From Magnetospirillum gryphiswaldense MSR-1 v2 (GTDB lineage Bacteria > Pseudomonadota > Alphaproteobacteria > Rhodospirillales > Magnetospirillaceae): a stretch of 64,000 nucleotides of DNA. The stretch's first letter is position 1. Each line of letters opens with the position of its first letter. The notes below the pieces were generated by a model. The model searched no databases and was not told the origin of the DNA. It saw nothing but the letters and a program-made list of their open reading frames with translations. The stretch is from NCBI RefSeq assembly GCF_000513295.1, contig NC_023065.1, positions 2,836,501-2,900,500 on the forward strand, read 5' to 3'. Made by a program: the position numbers and the translations under genes. This document shows positions 39,036 to 48,401 of the stretch, one piece after another.

Positions 39036-39302
39036 ATGCCCATCACCGCCCTGGTCATCGCCTGCGTTGGCCCCATGTGCGCCTATAGCGCCCCCGCGAC
39101 CTCCTTCGACACCCTGGCCCAATGCGAAAGAGCGGCGCCGATGATCGCCGGCCTCAGCCGCGCCGGCATGGTCAACGCCCTGTGGCAACCCACGTCCGAC
39201 CGCCAGCGCACCGCCTTTCAGTGCATCGACGGCACCACCGGCGCCGTGCTGCTGAGTTTCGACAGCGACGAGCCGGGGCATTACAAATCGCTCACGGATT
39301 GA
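39036..39302 (+). CDS. Small hypothetical protein, 88 residues
   Basis: AAGGAG lies ten bases before the ATG, a good ribosome site. The protein has four cysteines (CVGPMC near the N-terminus, then two more) and a hydrophobic start too short and polar to call a signal peptide with certainty. No family recognised. It lies between the IS/repeat block and the M16 peptidase pair on the same strand. Confidence 0.65.
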   Translation: MPITALVIACVGPMCAYSAPATSFDTLAQCERAAPMIAGLSRAGMVNALWQPTSDRQRTAFQCIDGTTGAVLLSFDSDEPGHYKSLTD

Positions 39303-39372
39303 TCGTGGCCTTGCCGGTCATGGGGCATGGGCCTATATCCGGTGGACCATAACCACGACAGGCGGATTGACG

Positions 39373-40725
39373 ATGCGGATGTGGCGCGATTGGGCGGCCA
39401 TGGCCACCGTGGCGATCACGGTGAGTTTGCCGGCCCAGGCCCAGGTGTTCAACCCGGTGACCAAAACCTTGGACAACGGCCTGCAGGTGGTGGTGGTGGA
39501 AAACCATCGCGCCCCCATCGTCAGCCACATGGTCTGGTACCGGGTCGGGGCCGCCGACGAGAGTGCCGGCAAGTCGGGCATCGCCCATTTTCTTGAACAC
39601 CTGATGTTCAAGGGCACCCCCAGCGTGCCGCCCGGCGAGTTTTCCAAGATCGTCGCCCGGAATGGCGGGCGCGACAACGCCTTCACCTCATCCGATTACA
39701 CCGCCTATTTCCAGAACATCGCCACCGACCGGCTGGACATGGTGATGAAGATGGAAGCCGACCGCATGCGCAACCTGACCCTGGCCGAGGCGGATGTCGT
39801 CTCCGAGCTTGAGGTGGTCAAGGAAGAACGCCGCTCGCGCACCGACAACGACCCCGCCGCGCTGATGCAGGAACGGCTCGAGGCCCTGCTGTTCGTCAAC
39901 CACCCCTATCGCCGTCCGATCATCGGCTGGCCGGACGAATTGGCCGGGCTGACCCGCACCGATGCGCTCGACTATTACCAGCGCTGGTACGCCCCCAACA
40001 ACGCCATCCTGATCGTCGCCGGCGACGTCGACCCGGCCAAGGTCATCGCCATGGCCGAAACCCATTATGGGCCGCTGAAACCGGAGAAACTGCCGCCGCG
40101 CCTGCGCGCCGCCGAGCCGCCGCCGGTGGGGGCGCGCCAGATCACCTTGACCGATGCCCGCGTCAAACAGCCGTCATGGACCCGGCTTTACCTGGCCCCC
40201 AGCCAGCATTCCGCCACCGACAAGACCCAGATCCAGGCCTTGGAAGTGCTGGGCGAGATTCTGTCCGGCGGTGCCACCAGCCGGCTTTACAAGGCCCTGG
40301 TGGTCGATCAGGGCATCGCCGCCTCGGCCCAGGCCTGGTACGATGCCGGGGCGCTGGATCATTCCACCTTCGGCTTCCACGCCTCGCCCCGACCGGGCGT
40401 GGCCATGGACACGCTGGACACTGCCCTTAAGGCGGAAATCGCCCGCCTGCTCAAGGACGGGGTGACGGAGGATGAGGTGCGCCGGGCCAAGACCCGGCTG
40501 AAGGCGGAAGTGGTCTATGCCCGCGATTCCCTGCACACCGCCGCCCGCGTACTGGGCGAGGCGCTGACCACCGGCCAAACCGTCGCCGACGTGGAAGACT
40601 GGCCCAACCGCATCGCCCAAGTCACCGCCGCCCAGGTCAATGCCGCCGCCCGCGCCGTGCTGGTGGACAACGCCTCGGCCACCGGCCTGTTGCTGCCCGC
40701 CGTCAACCAGGAAGCCCGCCGATGA
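39373..40725 (+). CDS. M16-family zinc peptidase, catalytic subunit
   Basis: 450 residues with a signal peptide (cleavage near PAQA) and the inverted zinc motif HFLEH (HxxEH) followed by LMFKGT, with the distal Glu region in the usual place. It is a pitrilysin/processing-peptidase-like enzyme exported to the periplasm. A TTG six bases upstream is an alternative start. Its stop overlaps the start of a second M16 protein, with which it should form a heterodimer. Confidence 0.92.
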   Translation: MRMWRDWAAMATVAITVSLPAQAQVFNPVTKTLDNGLQVVVVENHRAPIVSHMVWYRVGAADESAGKSGIAHFLEHLMFKGTPSVPPGEFSKIVARNGGRDNAFTSSDYTAYFQNIATDRLDMVMKMEADRMRNLTLAEADVVSELEVVKEERRSRTDNDPAALMQERLEALLFVNHPYRRPIIGWPDELAGLTRTDALDYYQRWYAPNNAILIVAGDVDPAKVIAMAETHYGPLKPEKLPPRLRAAEPPPVGARQITLTDARVKQPSWTRLYLAPSQHSATDKTQIQALEVLGEILSGGATSRLYKALVVDQGIAASAQAWYDAGALDHSTFGFHASPRPGVAMDTLDTALKAEIARLLKDGVTEDEVRRAKTRLKAEVVYARDSLHTAARVLGEALTTGQTVADVEDWPNRIAQVTAAQVNAAARAVLVDNASATGLLLPAVNQEARR

Positions 40726-42023
40726 TCCGTCCTATCCTGTTCGCCCTCATGCTGGTCCTGCCGGTTCCGGCCCTGGCCGTCACCGTGGAAAAAGTCACCA
40801 GCCCCAGCGGCATCGAGGCGTGGCTGGTGCAGGACCACGCCAACCCGATCATCGCCTTGGAAGCGACCTTCGCCGGCGGCTCGTCGGTGGAGGTCAAACC
40901 CGGTCTGGCCCATATGATGGCCGGCCTGCTGGACGAAGGCGCCGGCCCTTACGATTCCCAGGCCTTCCAGGGCCGGCTGGAAGACCTGTCCATCGGCCTG
41001 TCGTTCAAGGCCGGCAAGGACGAACTGGCCGGCTCGCTGAAGACGTTGACGGAAAACCGCGACGCCGCCTTCGATATGTTCCGCCTCGCCCTGACCCAGC
41101 CGCGTTTCGACAAGGAGCCGGTGGAACGCATCCGCAGCCAGATCATCGCCGGTCTGACGCGGGAATTGCAGAATCCCAACGCCGTGGCCAGCCGCGCCTG
41201 GTACAAGGCGGCCTTCGGCGACCACGCCTATGCCCGTCCCGGTAACGGCACCCCCGACAGCATCAAGGCGATCAAGAGTACCGAGTTGAAGGCGCATGCC
41301 AAAACCTGGCTGTCGCGCCAGGGCCTGATCGTCGGCGTCGTCGGCGACATCACCCCGGAACAATTGGCGCCGCTGCTGGATCGTACCTTCGGCGCCCTGC
41401 CGGCCAGTCACCCCGCCATCACCGTGGCGGAAACCACCATCGCCACCGGGCGCATCATCGTCGAGCCGCGCGACATCCCGCAAAGCGTCGCCGTATTCGG
41501 CGCGCCCGGCATCAAGCGCAACGATCCCGACTGGTTCGCCGCTTACGTGATGAACTATATCCTGGGCGGCGGCGGCTTTTCCTCGCGCCTGACCGAGGAG
41601 GTGCGGGAAAAACGCGGCCTCGCCTATTCCGTCTACTCCTACCTGCTGCCCATGGATCATGCCGGCATCCTCATGGGCGGCGTCGCCACCCAGAACGCCC
41701 GGGTCAAGCAATCGCTGGACATCATCCGCCAGGAACTGGCGCGCATGGCCGAGCACGGGCCGGATGAAAGCGAACTGGCCGATGCCAAGACCTATTTGAC
41801 CGGCTCGTTCCCGCTGTCCTTGGATTCCACCGCCGCCATCGCCGGCCTGCTGGTGGCCATGCAAGCCGACAAACTGGGCATCGACTACCTGGACCGCCGC
41901 AACGCCCTGATCGAGGCGGTGGGCATGGATCAGGTCAAGGCGGTGGCCAAGCGCCTGCTTGATCCCGATAATCTGCTGATCGTGGTGGTCGGCAAGCCGG
42001 AAGGGGTCAACGGCACGCCCTAA
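40722..42023 (+). CDS. M16-family protein without the zinc motif
   Basis: 433 residues, exported (cleavage near ALA, residue 19). It has the M16 fold but HMMAGLLDEGAG stands where HxxEH should be, so it lacks zinc ligands and is the non-catalytic partner. ATGA overlap with the catalytic gene indicates coupling and equal amounts. Such active/inactive pairs are standard for bacterial M16B peptidases. Confidence 0.92.
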   Translation: MIRPILFALMLVLPVPALAVTVEKVTSPSGIEAWLVQDHANPIIALEATFAGGSSVEVKPGLAHMMAGLLDEGAGPYDSQAFQGRLEDLSIGLSFKAGKDELAGSLKTLTENRDAAFDMFRLALTQPRFDKEPVERIRSQIIAGLTRELQNPNAVASRAWYKAAFGDHAYARPGNGTPDSIKAIKSTELKAHAKTWLSRQGLIVGVVGDITPEQLAPLLDRTFGALPASHPAITVAETTIATGRIIVEPRDIPQSVAVFGAPGIKRNDPDWFAAYVMNYILGGGGFSSRLTEEVREKRGLAYSVYSYLLPMDHAGILMGGVATQNARVKQSLDIIRQELARMAEHGPDESELADAKTYLTGSFPLSLDSTAAIAGLLVAMQADKLGIDYLDRRNALIEAVGMDQVKAVAKRLLDPDNLLIVVVGKPEGVNGTP

Positions 42024-42062
42024 CCCGAAAAGACGGCGGCGGCAAAAATCAACGCCGCCCAG

Positions 42063-42092
42063 TGATCCGTTTCTCCCGTGACACCGTAGAAG
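42063..42092 (+). promoter_or_regulatory. ECF-type promoter before the peroxidase gene
   Basis: TGATCC (42063-42068), 18 bp, then TAGAAG (42087-42092), 20 bp before the glutathione peroxidase ATG. Same -35 and same spacing as two other sites (50721-50692 and 52281-52252). The TGATCC -35 is that of the RpoE/ChrR group of alphaproteobacteria. Confidence 0.65.
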
Positions 42093-42111
42093 GGTCATAA
42101 GGAGAAACGCG

Positions 42112-42678
42112 ATGCCTCGGATCATCAAGATTGTTGCCGGCGCTTTGGCCACCTGTCTGGCGGCGACGGCCCCGGCCAAGGCCAGTGGTGCTGTCTTGGA
42201 CTGGCGGGGCGTGCCGCTTCCCGCCATCGACGGCGGCAGCCATGCCGCCCAACAGTTTCTTGGCCATGTGGTGCTGGTGGTCAACACAGCGTCGCGCTGC
42301 GGCTTCACCGGACAGTATCAAGGCTTGCAAACCTTGTGGCGGGAAAACCGCGATCGCGGCCTGGTCGTCCTGGGGATACCGTCCAACGATTTCGGCGCCC
42401 AGGAACCGGGCAACAGCGCCCAGGTCCAGGAATTCTGCCAAATCAATTACGGCGTCGACTTCCCGCTGCTGGAAAAGCAGACGGTGGTCGGCAATGCGGC
42501 CCACCCGCTGTATCGCTGGGCCGCCGCCCAGACCGGTCCGCTCGGTGTGCCGCGATGGAACTTCCATAAGCTGCTGATCGGCCGCGATGGCCGGCTGGTG
42601 GATTGGTTCGCCAGCACGACGGCCCCCGATTCCGAGCGGCTACGCCACGCCATCGACAGCGCCCTGGCGGAGAAATAA
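42112..42678 (+). CDS. Glutathione peroxidase, exported
   Basis: 188 residues: signal peptide (cleavage near AKA, residue 24) and the peroxidase fold with NTASRCGFT (Cys63 as the peroxidatic residue in place of selenocysteine), and WNFHKLLI. It reduces peroxides, probably lipid hydroperoxides, in the periplasm. AAGGAG before the ATG. First gene after an ECF-type promoter and at the head of a run of plus-strand genes ending at 48946. Confidence 0.92.
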   Translation: MPRIIKIVAGALATCLAATAPAKASGAVLDWRGVPLPAIDGGSHAAQQFLGHVVLVVNTASRCGFTGQYQGLQTLWRENRDRGLVVLGIPSNDFGAQEPGNSAQVQEFCQINYGVDFPLLEKQTVVGNAAHPLYRWAAAQTGPLGVPRWNFHKLLIGRDGRLVDWFASTTAPDSERLRHAIDSALAEK

Positions 42679-42681
42679 ACC

Positions 42682-43137
42682 ATGCACGTCTTATCCTTGC
42701 GCCATGGCGACGGCACCGCCCGCGCCTTGTCCTATCTGGGCCTGATCCCCTTCATCGCCGGTATCCTGGTGGCCTGGGCCCCGTTCCCCGAATTGCGGGC
42801 GCAGGCATTGACCGCCGTCGCCATCTATGGCGCGGTGATCCTGTCCTTCATCGGCGCGGTGCATTGGGGGCGGGTCATCACCGCCCCCGCCGAAGACCCG
42901 CTGGGCAGCCTGTGGCTGATCTGGGCGGTCGCGCCGTCGCTGCTGGGCTGGTTCGCCACCTTGCTGCCATCGACCGGGACCATGCCGGTGCTGATCATCG
43001 GCTTCGTCCTGGCCTGGTTCGGCGACCGCCGTGCCGTCCAAGCCGGATTGCTGCCCCTCTGGTACGGCCATATGCGCGACCGCCTGACCGTGGTGGTCTG
43101 TACGACGCTGACCGCCAGCCTCCCCCTTGTCTTTTGA
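42682..43137 (+). CDS. DUF3429 membrane protein
   Basis: 151 residues, four to five membrane helices; GAVHWGRVI and [13 protein letters not shown] are typical of DUF3429. Function unknown. Three bases after the peroxidase gene, so in the same transcript. Confidence 0.85.
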   Translation: MHVLSLRHGDGTARALSYLGLIPFIAGILVAWAPFPELRAQALTAVAIYGAVILSFIGAVHWGRVITAPAEDPLGSLWLIWAVAPSLLGWFATLLPSTGTMPVLIIGFVLAWFGDRRAVQAGLLPLWYGHMRDRLTVVVCTTLTASLPLVF

Positions 43138-43159
43138 ACAATCCCTTCGGAGAACGCCC

Positions 43160-43771
43160 ATGAACGCTACCCCCGGCCTTATCGTGCCCGCCCCTTGCCA
43201 GATTTCCGGCCGCCCCAGCCGCGCCGAAGCTGAATCCGCTGTCCGTACCCTGATCCAATGGGCCGGCGACGACCCGGACCGCGAAGGTCTGGTCGCCACC
43301 CCCGACCGGGTGGTGCGCTCTTACGAGGAGTTCTTCGCCGGCTACGACCAAGACCCGGTGGAAATGTTGCAGCGGACCTTCGAGGAAACCGACGGCTACG
43401 ACGAGATGGTGATCCTGCGCGACATCACCTTGGAAAGCCATTGCGAGCACCACATGGTGCCAATCGTCGGCAAGGCCCATGTGGCCTATCTGCCCGACCG
43501 CCGGGTGGTGGGCATCAGCAAGCTGGCCCGCGTCGTCGAGGTGTTTTCCAAGCGTCTGCAAATCCAGGAAAAGCTGACCGCCCAGATCGCCAACACCATC
43601 AACGATGTGTTGCAACCAAAAGGCGTTGCGGTGATCATCGAGGCGGCGCACCAATGCATGACCACACGGGGCGTCCACAAGCCGGGTGTGACCATGGTCA
43701 CCAGTCGCATGCTCGGCGTGTTCCGCGAGAACGCCGCCACCCGCAAGGAATTCATGTCGCTGATCCGCTGA
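43160..43771 (+). CDS. folE: GTP cyclohydrolase I
   Basis: 203 residues; it opens GTP to dihydroneopterin triphosphate, the entry to folate and pterins. Zinc/active-site motifs [10 protein letters not shown] and CMTTRGV, plus [15 protein letters not shown]. Start at the ATG with GGAGA upstream; a TTG at 43127 inside the DUF3429 gene is rejected. Its place among photo-oxidative stress genes is notable; pterin or folate supply for a photolyase elsewhere is one possible reason (inference). Confidence 0.95.
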   Translation: MNATPGLIVPAPCQISGRPSRAEAESAVRTLIQWAGDDPDREGLVATPDRVVRSYEEFFAGYDQDPVEMLQRTFEETDGYDEMVILRDITLESHCEHHMVPIVGKAHVAYLPDRRVVGISKLARVVEVFSKRLQIQEKLTAQIANTINDVLQPKGVAVIIEAAHQCMTTRGVHKPGVTMVTSRMLGVFRENAATRKEFMSLIR

Positions 43772-43823
43772 CCCACGCCATTCCCGGCTCTTCCGCTCCC
43801 CTCTCTTATACCAGGAAAAACCC

Positions 43824-45122
43824 ATGACCCACATGACCCCCATGCCGCCCATCCGTCGTCGCATCGCCGTGATCGGCAGCGGCGCCGCGGCCCTGGGTGC
43901 GGCCTGGATGCTGAACCGTCACCACGACGTGACGATTTTCGAGAAGAACGCCCATGTGGGTGGACATGCCAACACCGTCGAGGTGATCAGGCAAGATGGT
44001 GGTGCGGTCGCGGTGGATACCGGGTTCATCGTCTACAATGAACGCAATTATCCCAACCTGATCAGCATGTTCGATCAATTGCAGGTGCCGACCCAGGCCA
44101 CCGACATGTCCTTCGCGGTATCGCTGGATGGCGGTGGCCTGGAATATTCCGGCGGCAGCCTGACCGGCCTGTTCGGGCAATGGAGAAATCTGGTCAGCCC
44201 GCGTTTTTGGGGTATGGTCGCCGACATCCTGCGCTTTTACCGCGAAGCGCCGGAGCTGCTGACAGACCCCGATCCGGGGCTGAGCCTGGGCGAGTATTTG
44301 CACCGTGGCGCCTATGGCCAAGCCTTCATCGACGACCACCTGCTGCCCATGGCGGCGGCCATCTGGTCGGCCCCCAGCGTCACCATGCTGCGCTTTCCCG
44401 CCTCAAGCTTCGTGCGCTTTTGCGCCAATCACGGCCTGCTGCAGCTGACCGACCGACCGCGCTGGCGGACGGTGACCGGCGGCAGTCGGCAATATGTGCG
44501 GCGCATCACCGCTGATTTGCTCGACCGCATCCGCCTGAACCGGCCCGTACTCGCCATCACCCGCCTGACCGATGGCGTGGTCGTCACCACCGCCGAGGGG
44601 TCCGAGACCTTCGACGACGTGGTCATCGGCGCCCATGCCGACGAGGCCCTGGCCTTGCTGAGCGACCCATCGCCCGACGAGCGCACGGTGCTCGGGGCTT
44701 TCGCCTACCAGGAAAATCTGGCGGTGCTGCATTCCGACCCTCTGCTGATGCCGACCCGCAAGCGTGTCTGGGCCGCCTGGAATTATCTGGCCCGGACCAG
44801 CACCGAAGGCGCCCGTCATCTGTGCGTCACCTACTGGATGAACCGGCTTCAGGATTTGCCCGACGATCTGCCGTTGTTCGTCACCTTGAATCCCGTCGTC
44901 GCCGCCAATCCCGATCTGGTTCATCGCAGCATCAGCTACCACCATCCGGTCTTCGACACCGCCGCCATGACGGCGCAAAAGCAGCTGCCGTCGCTGCAAG
45001 GCAGCAACCACACCTGGTATTGCGGATCCTATTTCGGTTACGGCTTCCACGAGGACGCCTTCAGTTCGGGTCTGGCGGTGGCCACTGCCTTGGGCTGCCC
45101 CAATCCCGTCGCGGCGGCGTGA
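43824..45122 (+). CDS. FAD-dependent oxidoreductase (amine-oxidase-like)
   Basis: 432 residues with an N-terminal Rossmann motif IGSGAAALGAAWML and the second FAD strand EKNAHVGGHANTVE. The family regularly accompanies DUF1365 and a CFA-type methyltransferase, and is thought to act on membrane fatty acids. In Rhodobacter sphaeroides a similar gene set belongs to the RpoE regulon and makes methylated furan fatty acids (from memory of that work). The exact reaction here is not proven. AGGAAAAA precedes the ATG. Confidence 0.87.
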   Translation: MTHMTPMPPIRRRIAVIGSGAAALGAAWMLNRHHDVTIFEKNAHVGGHANTVEVIRQDGGAVAVDTGFIVYNERNYPNLISMFDQLQVPTQATDMSFAVSLDGGGLEYSGGSLTGLFGQWRNLVSPRFWGMVADILRFYREAPELLTDPDPGLSLGEYLHRGAYGQAFIDDHLLPMAAAIWSAPSVTMLRFPASSFVRFCANHGLLQLTDRPRWRTVTGGSRQYVRRITADLLDRIRLNRPVLAITRLTDGVVVTTAEGSETFDDVVIGAHADEALALLSDPSPDERTVLGAFAYQENLAVLHSDPLLMPTRKRVWAAWNYLARTSTEGARHLCVTYWMNRLQDLPDDLPLFVTLNPVVAANPDLVHRSISYHHPVFDTAAMTAQKQLPSLQGSNHTWYCGSYFGYGFHEDAFSSGLAVATALGCPNPVAAA

Positions 45123-45127
45123 CGGCC

Positions 45128-45901
45128 ATGGGCGTCTCATGCCTCTATCGCGGTCAGGTCATGCACCATCGGCTTGATCCGGTCGGCCACCGCTTCGCCT
45201 ACAGCGTGGTATCGCTGCTGGTGGACCTGGACGAATTGCCGCATCTGGGTCTGCGCCTGCTGTCGCACAACCGGGCCAATCTGTTTTCGCTCCATGATCG
45301 CGATCTGGGCGACGGCGGCGATCCCAAGGCCTGGATTGCCCGCCAATTGGCCGCCCACGGGCTGAAAGCCGACGGACCTATCCGGGTTCACCTGTTCCCG
45401 CGGGTGCTGGGCATGGGCTTCACCCCACTGACCACATGGTTCTGCCACCATTCCGACGGCGCCTTGGCGGCGGTGGTTTACGAGGTTCACAACACCTTCG
45501 GCGAGCGTCACGCCTATCTGGTGCCGGTTCAGCCGAGCGATAGCGGGCGCACCCTGACCCACCGGGCCGAGAAGTGCTTTCATGTCTCGCCGTTCATGGA
45601 CCTGGGCGGAACCTATCGCTTCGCCCTGAAGCCGCCGGGCGACACCTATGCCCAGACCATCCGCGAAACCGCCGCCGGCGATGACCACACCATCATGGTG
45701 GCGAGCCATATGGGGCGGCGGCAGGAATTGACCGATTCCGCCCTGTTCCGCGCCGCTCTGGCGTATCCATTGCTGCCGGTGAAAATCGTCGGCGGCATCC
45801 ATTTCGAGGCGCTGCGGCTGTGGCTGAAAGGGGTGCCGTTCTTCCGCAAGCCGGCCCCGCCCGTGGCCTCGGTGTCCATCTGCCAACAAGGGGATGCGTG
45901 A
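45128..45901 (+). CDS. DUF1365 protein
   Basis: 257 residues. YRGQVMHHRLDP, FPRVLGMGFTPLT and KCFHVSPFMDL are signature blocks of DUF1365. Function unknown, but the family is almost always found between the FAD oxidoreductase and the CFA-type enzyme, as here. It begins five bases after the preceding stop; longer in-frame starts are inside the upstream gene. Confidence 0.9.
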   Translation: MGVSCLYRGQVMHHRLDPVGHRFAYSVVSLLVDLDELPHLGLRLLSHNRANLFSLHDRDLGDGGDPKAWIARQLAAHGLKADGPIRVHLFPRVLGMGFTPLTTWFCHHSDGALAAVVYEVHNTFGERHAYLVPVQPSDSGRTLTHRAEKCFHVSPFMDLGGTYRFALKPPGDTYAQTIRETAAGDDHTIMVASHMGRRQELTDSALFRAALAYPLLPVKIVGGIHFEALRLWLKGVPFFRKPAPPVASVSICQQGDA

Positions 45902-47118
45902 TGAGTGCTCAAACCTTGCTCTTGCCGGTGCTGGCCGGCTCTGCCCACCTTTCCGAATCGGTGATTCTCGGCCTGCTTCGGCAACGCCTGCGCCAGGGGC
46001 GGCTGACCCTGACCCTGCCCTCGGGGCGGACGCATGTGCTTGAAGGCCCTGCCGCCGGTCCGCAGGCCGCCATGCACGTCCGCCGCCCGCGCATGGTGCG
46101 CCGGCTGCTGACCGGTGGGGCGGTCGGGCTGGGGGAATCCTACATGGATGGCGATTGGGACAGCCCCGACCTGACCGCCTTGCTGGAATTGGCCGACCTC
46201 AACGACCGCGCCCACGGCCAGACGCTGGACGGTCACCCGCTGGCCCGCCTGCTGCTGCGACTGTGGCATCACCGCCGCGACAACAGCCGGCGCGGCAGCC
46301 GCCGCAACATCGCCGCCCATTACGACCTGGGCAACGCCTTTTACGCCCCCTGGCTGGATGCCGGCATGACCTATTCGGCCGCCTTGTTCGCCACCCCGGA
46401 TGACAGTCTGGAAGCGGCCCAGACCCGGAAATACCGGGCCCTGGCCGACGACATCGGCTTAAGGCCGGGCATGAGCGTGCTGGAGATCGGCTGCGGCTGG
46501 GGCGGTTTCGCCGAGATCGCCGCCCGTGACTATGGGGCCCGGGTGGTCGGACTGACCTTGTCGCGCGAACAGCACGACTGGGCCAATCGCCGCCTGAAGC
46601 AGGCCGGGCTGGCCGAGACGGTGGACATCCGCCTACAGGATTACCGCGACGTCCAGGGGCAATTCGACCGCATCGTCTCCATCGAGATGATCGAGGCGGT
46701 GGGGGAACGCTGGTGGCCCACCTACTTCTCGACCCTGCGCGAACGACTGAAAAGCGGCGGTAAGGCCGGCTTGCAGGCCATCACCATCGCCGACGACCGC
46801 TTCGACGATTATCGCGCTGGCTGCGACTTTATCCAGCGCCACGTCTTCCCCGGCGGCATGTTGCCCAGCCCGGCGGCGCTGCGACGCCAGGCCGAGATGG
46901 CCGGACTGGGCCTGACCACCACACGCTGCTTCGGCGCCGATTACGACCGCACCCTGGCACTGTGGCACCAGGCGTTCCAGGAGGCCTGGCCCGGCTTGCA
47001 GCCCTTGGGCTTCGACACCCGCTTCAAGCGTCTGTGGGAATTCTACATGGCCTATTGCCGGGCCGGCTTTCGCACCGACGCCATCGATGTGCGCCATCTG
47101 GTGCTGGACCGGCCATGA
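45901..47118 (+). CDS. Cyclopropane-fatty-acid synthase-type methyltransferase
   Basis: 405 residues. SAM-binding motif LEIGCGWGGFAEIAARDYG, then SREQHDWAN, FDRIVSIEMIEAVGERWW and FIQRHVFPGG, all typical of the CFA/UfaM class, which add a methylene or methyl group to unsaturated acyl chains of membrane phospholipids. Start overlaps the DUF1365 stop (TGATG). Whether it makes a cyclopropane or a methyl-branched acid for furan fatty acids cannot be settled from sequence by eye. Confidence 0.92.
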   Translation: MSAQTLLLPVLAGSAHLSESVILGLLRQRLRQGRLTLTLPSGRTHVLEGPAAGPQAAMHVRRPRMVRRLLTGGAVGLGESYMDGDWDSPDLTALLELADLNDRAHGQTLDGHPLARLLLRLWHHRRDNSRRGSRRNIAAHYDLGNAFYAPWLDAGMTYSAALFATPDDSLEAAQTRKYRALADDIGLRPGMSVLEIGCGWGGFAEIAARDYGARVVGLTLSREQHDWANRRLKQAGLAETVDIRLQDYRDVQGQFDRIVSIEMIEAVGERWWPTYFSTLRERLKSGGKAGLQAITIADDRFDDYRAGCDFIQRHVFPGGMLPSPAALRRQAEMAGLGLTTTRCFGADYDRTLALWHQAFQEAWPGLQPLGFDTRFKRLWEFYMAYCRAGFRTDAIDVRHLVLDRP

Positions 47119-48401
47119 GCCCAGCCCGGCGCCACCTGCTCATCTATGGCCTGCCGGCGCTGCCGCTGGCGGCGCTGGGCATTCCGGTACACGTGCATCT
47201 GCCGACCTTTTATGCCGAACAGGTGGGGCTGGGACTGGCGGCCACCGGCTTGGCGTTGCTGGCGGCCCGGTTGTTCGACGCCGTCGCCGATCCGCTGGTC
47301 GGGTTGCTCAGCGACCACGGACGCCACCGCCGCAAGCTGTGGCTGGCCGCCAGCCTGCCCTTGCTGGCGGTGGCCGGCTGGCATCTGTTCCGGCCCGACG
47401 AGGGCGTCGGCTTCGGCTATCTGGCCCTGTGGTCGGGCCTGTTCCACCTGGGCCTGACCATGGCCCTGGTCGCCTATCAGGCTTGGGGCACCGAATTGTC
47501 GGACGATTATCATCAGCGCAGCGTGGTCGCCGGCTGGCGCGAGGCCTTCGCCCTGATCGGGGTGGTGACCGCCATCGCCTTGCCGGCCTTGCTGGCGTGG
47601 AGCAACGCCGACATTCTGGCCAAGCTGTTCCCGCCCGCCATGATCGTGTTGGTGCTGGCGGTGGCCGCCGCCGCGCTGTGGCTGCCGGAACAGCCGCCGC
47701 GTCCCGGTATCGGGTTCGGCGCCCTGGTGCCGCTGCTGGCCAACCGTCCGTTCCGCCGACTGATCGCGGCACAGACCATCAACGCCTTGGCCAACGCCCT
47801 GCCGGCCACCTTGTTCCTGCTTTTTGTCGGCGACCGCCTGGGCCGCGCCGACTTGGCCGGAGGACTGTTGATGGGCTATCTGCTGGCGGCGATCATCTCG
47901 GTGGCGCCGTGGCTGGCGGCGGCGCGGCGCTGGGGAAAACACCGGGCCTGGGCCGCGTCCCTGGCCTTGACCGCCCTGGCCTTCCTGCCCGCCCTGGCGC
48001 TGGGTTCGGGGGACTGGATGGTATTTGCCGTGATCTGCCTGTTGACCGGTTTCGGCCTGGGGGCGGATCTAGCCCTGCCGGCGTCCATGCTGGCCGACGT
48101 CATCGACGAACACGCGGCGGTCAGCGGCCAAGGCCATGCCGGCCTTTACGTGGCGCTGTGGAGTCTGGCCGCCAAACTGGCCCTGGCCGTCGCCGTGGGC
48201 CTGGCCTTTCCGCTGCTGCAATTGTCCGCTTTCGTCCCCGGATCGGGACAGGCCCCCTTTGCCCTGGCCCTGCTTTACGCCGGTGTGCCGGTCGCCTTGA
48301 AGCTGGCCGCCGCCGCCATGATCCATCGCTTTCCCCTCGATCGAGCCCGCCAGATCGAGTTGCGCCGGCGAATCACCCTGCTGCCGGAGGCCGCGCCATG
48401 A
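47115..48401 (+). CDS. MFS transporter, GPH sugar:cation symporter type
   Basis: 428 residues, about 12 membrane segments. LFDAVADPLVGLLSDHGRHRRKLW is the hallmark loop of the glycoside-pentoside-hexuronide family. ATGA-type overlap with the upstream gene. Substrate unknown; in this setting a lipid or pigment-related substrate is more likely than a sugar (inference). Confidence 0.9.
   Translation: MSPARRHLLIYGLPALPLAALGIPVHVHLPTFYAEQVGLGLAATGLALLAARLFDAVADPLVGLLSDHGRHRRKLWLAASLPLLAVAGWHLFRPDEGVGFGYLALWSGLFHLGLTMALVAYQAWGTELSDDYHQRSVVAGWREAFALIGVVTAIALPALLAWSNADILAKLFPPAMIVLVLAVAAAALWLPEQPPRPGIGFGALVPLLANRPFRRLIAAQTINALANALPATLFLLFVGDRLGRADLAGGLLMGYLLAAIISVAPWLAAARRWGKHRAWAASLALTALAFLPALALGSGDWMVFAVICLLTGFGLGADLALPASMLADVIDEHAAVSGQGHAGLYVALWSLAAKLALAVAVGLAFPLLQLSAFVPGSGQAPFALALLYAGVPVALKLAAAAMIHRFPLDRARQIELRRRITLLPEAAP

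Noticed and set aside
43761-43823. A fourth TGATCC promoter directly before the FAD oxidoreductase gene
   Set aside because: TGATCC at the folE 3' end is followed 18 bp later by CGGCTC, not a TA-type -10; the gene is more simply read from the upstream promoter.
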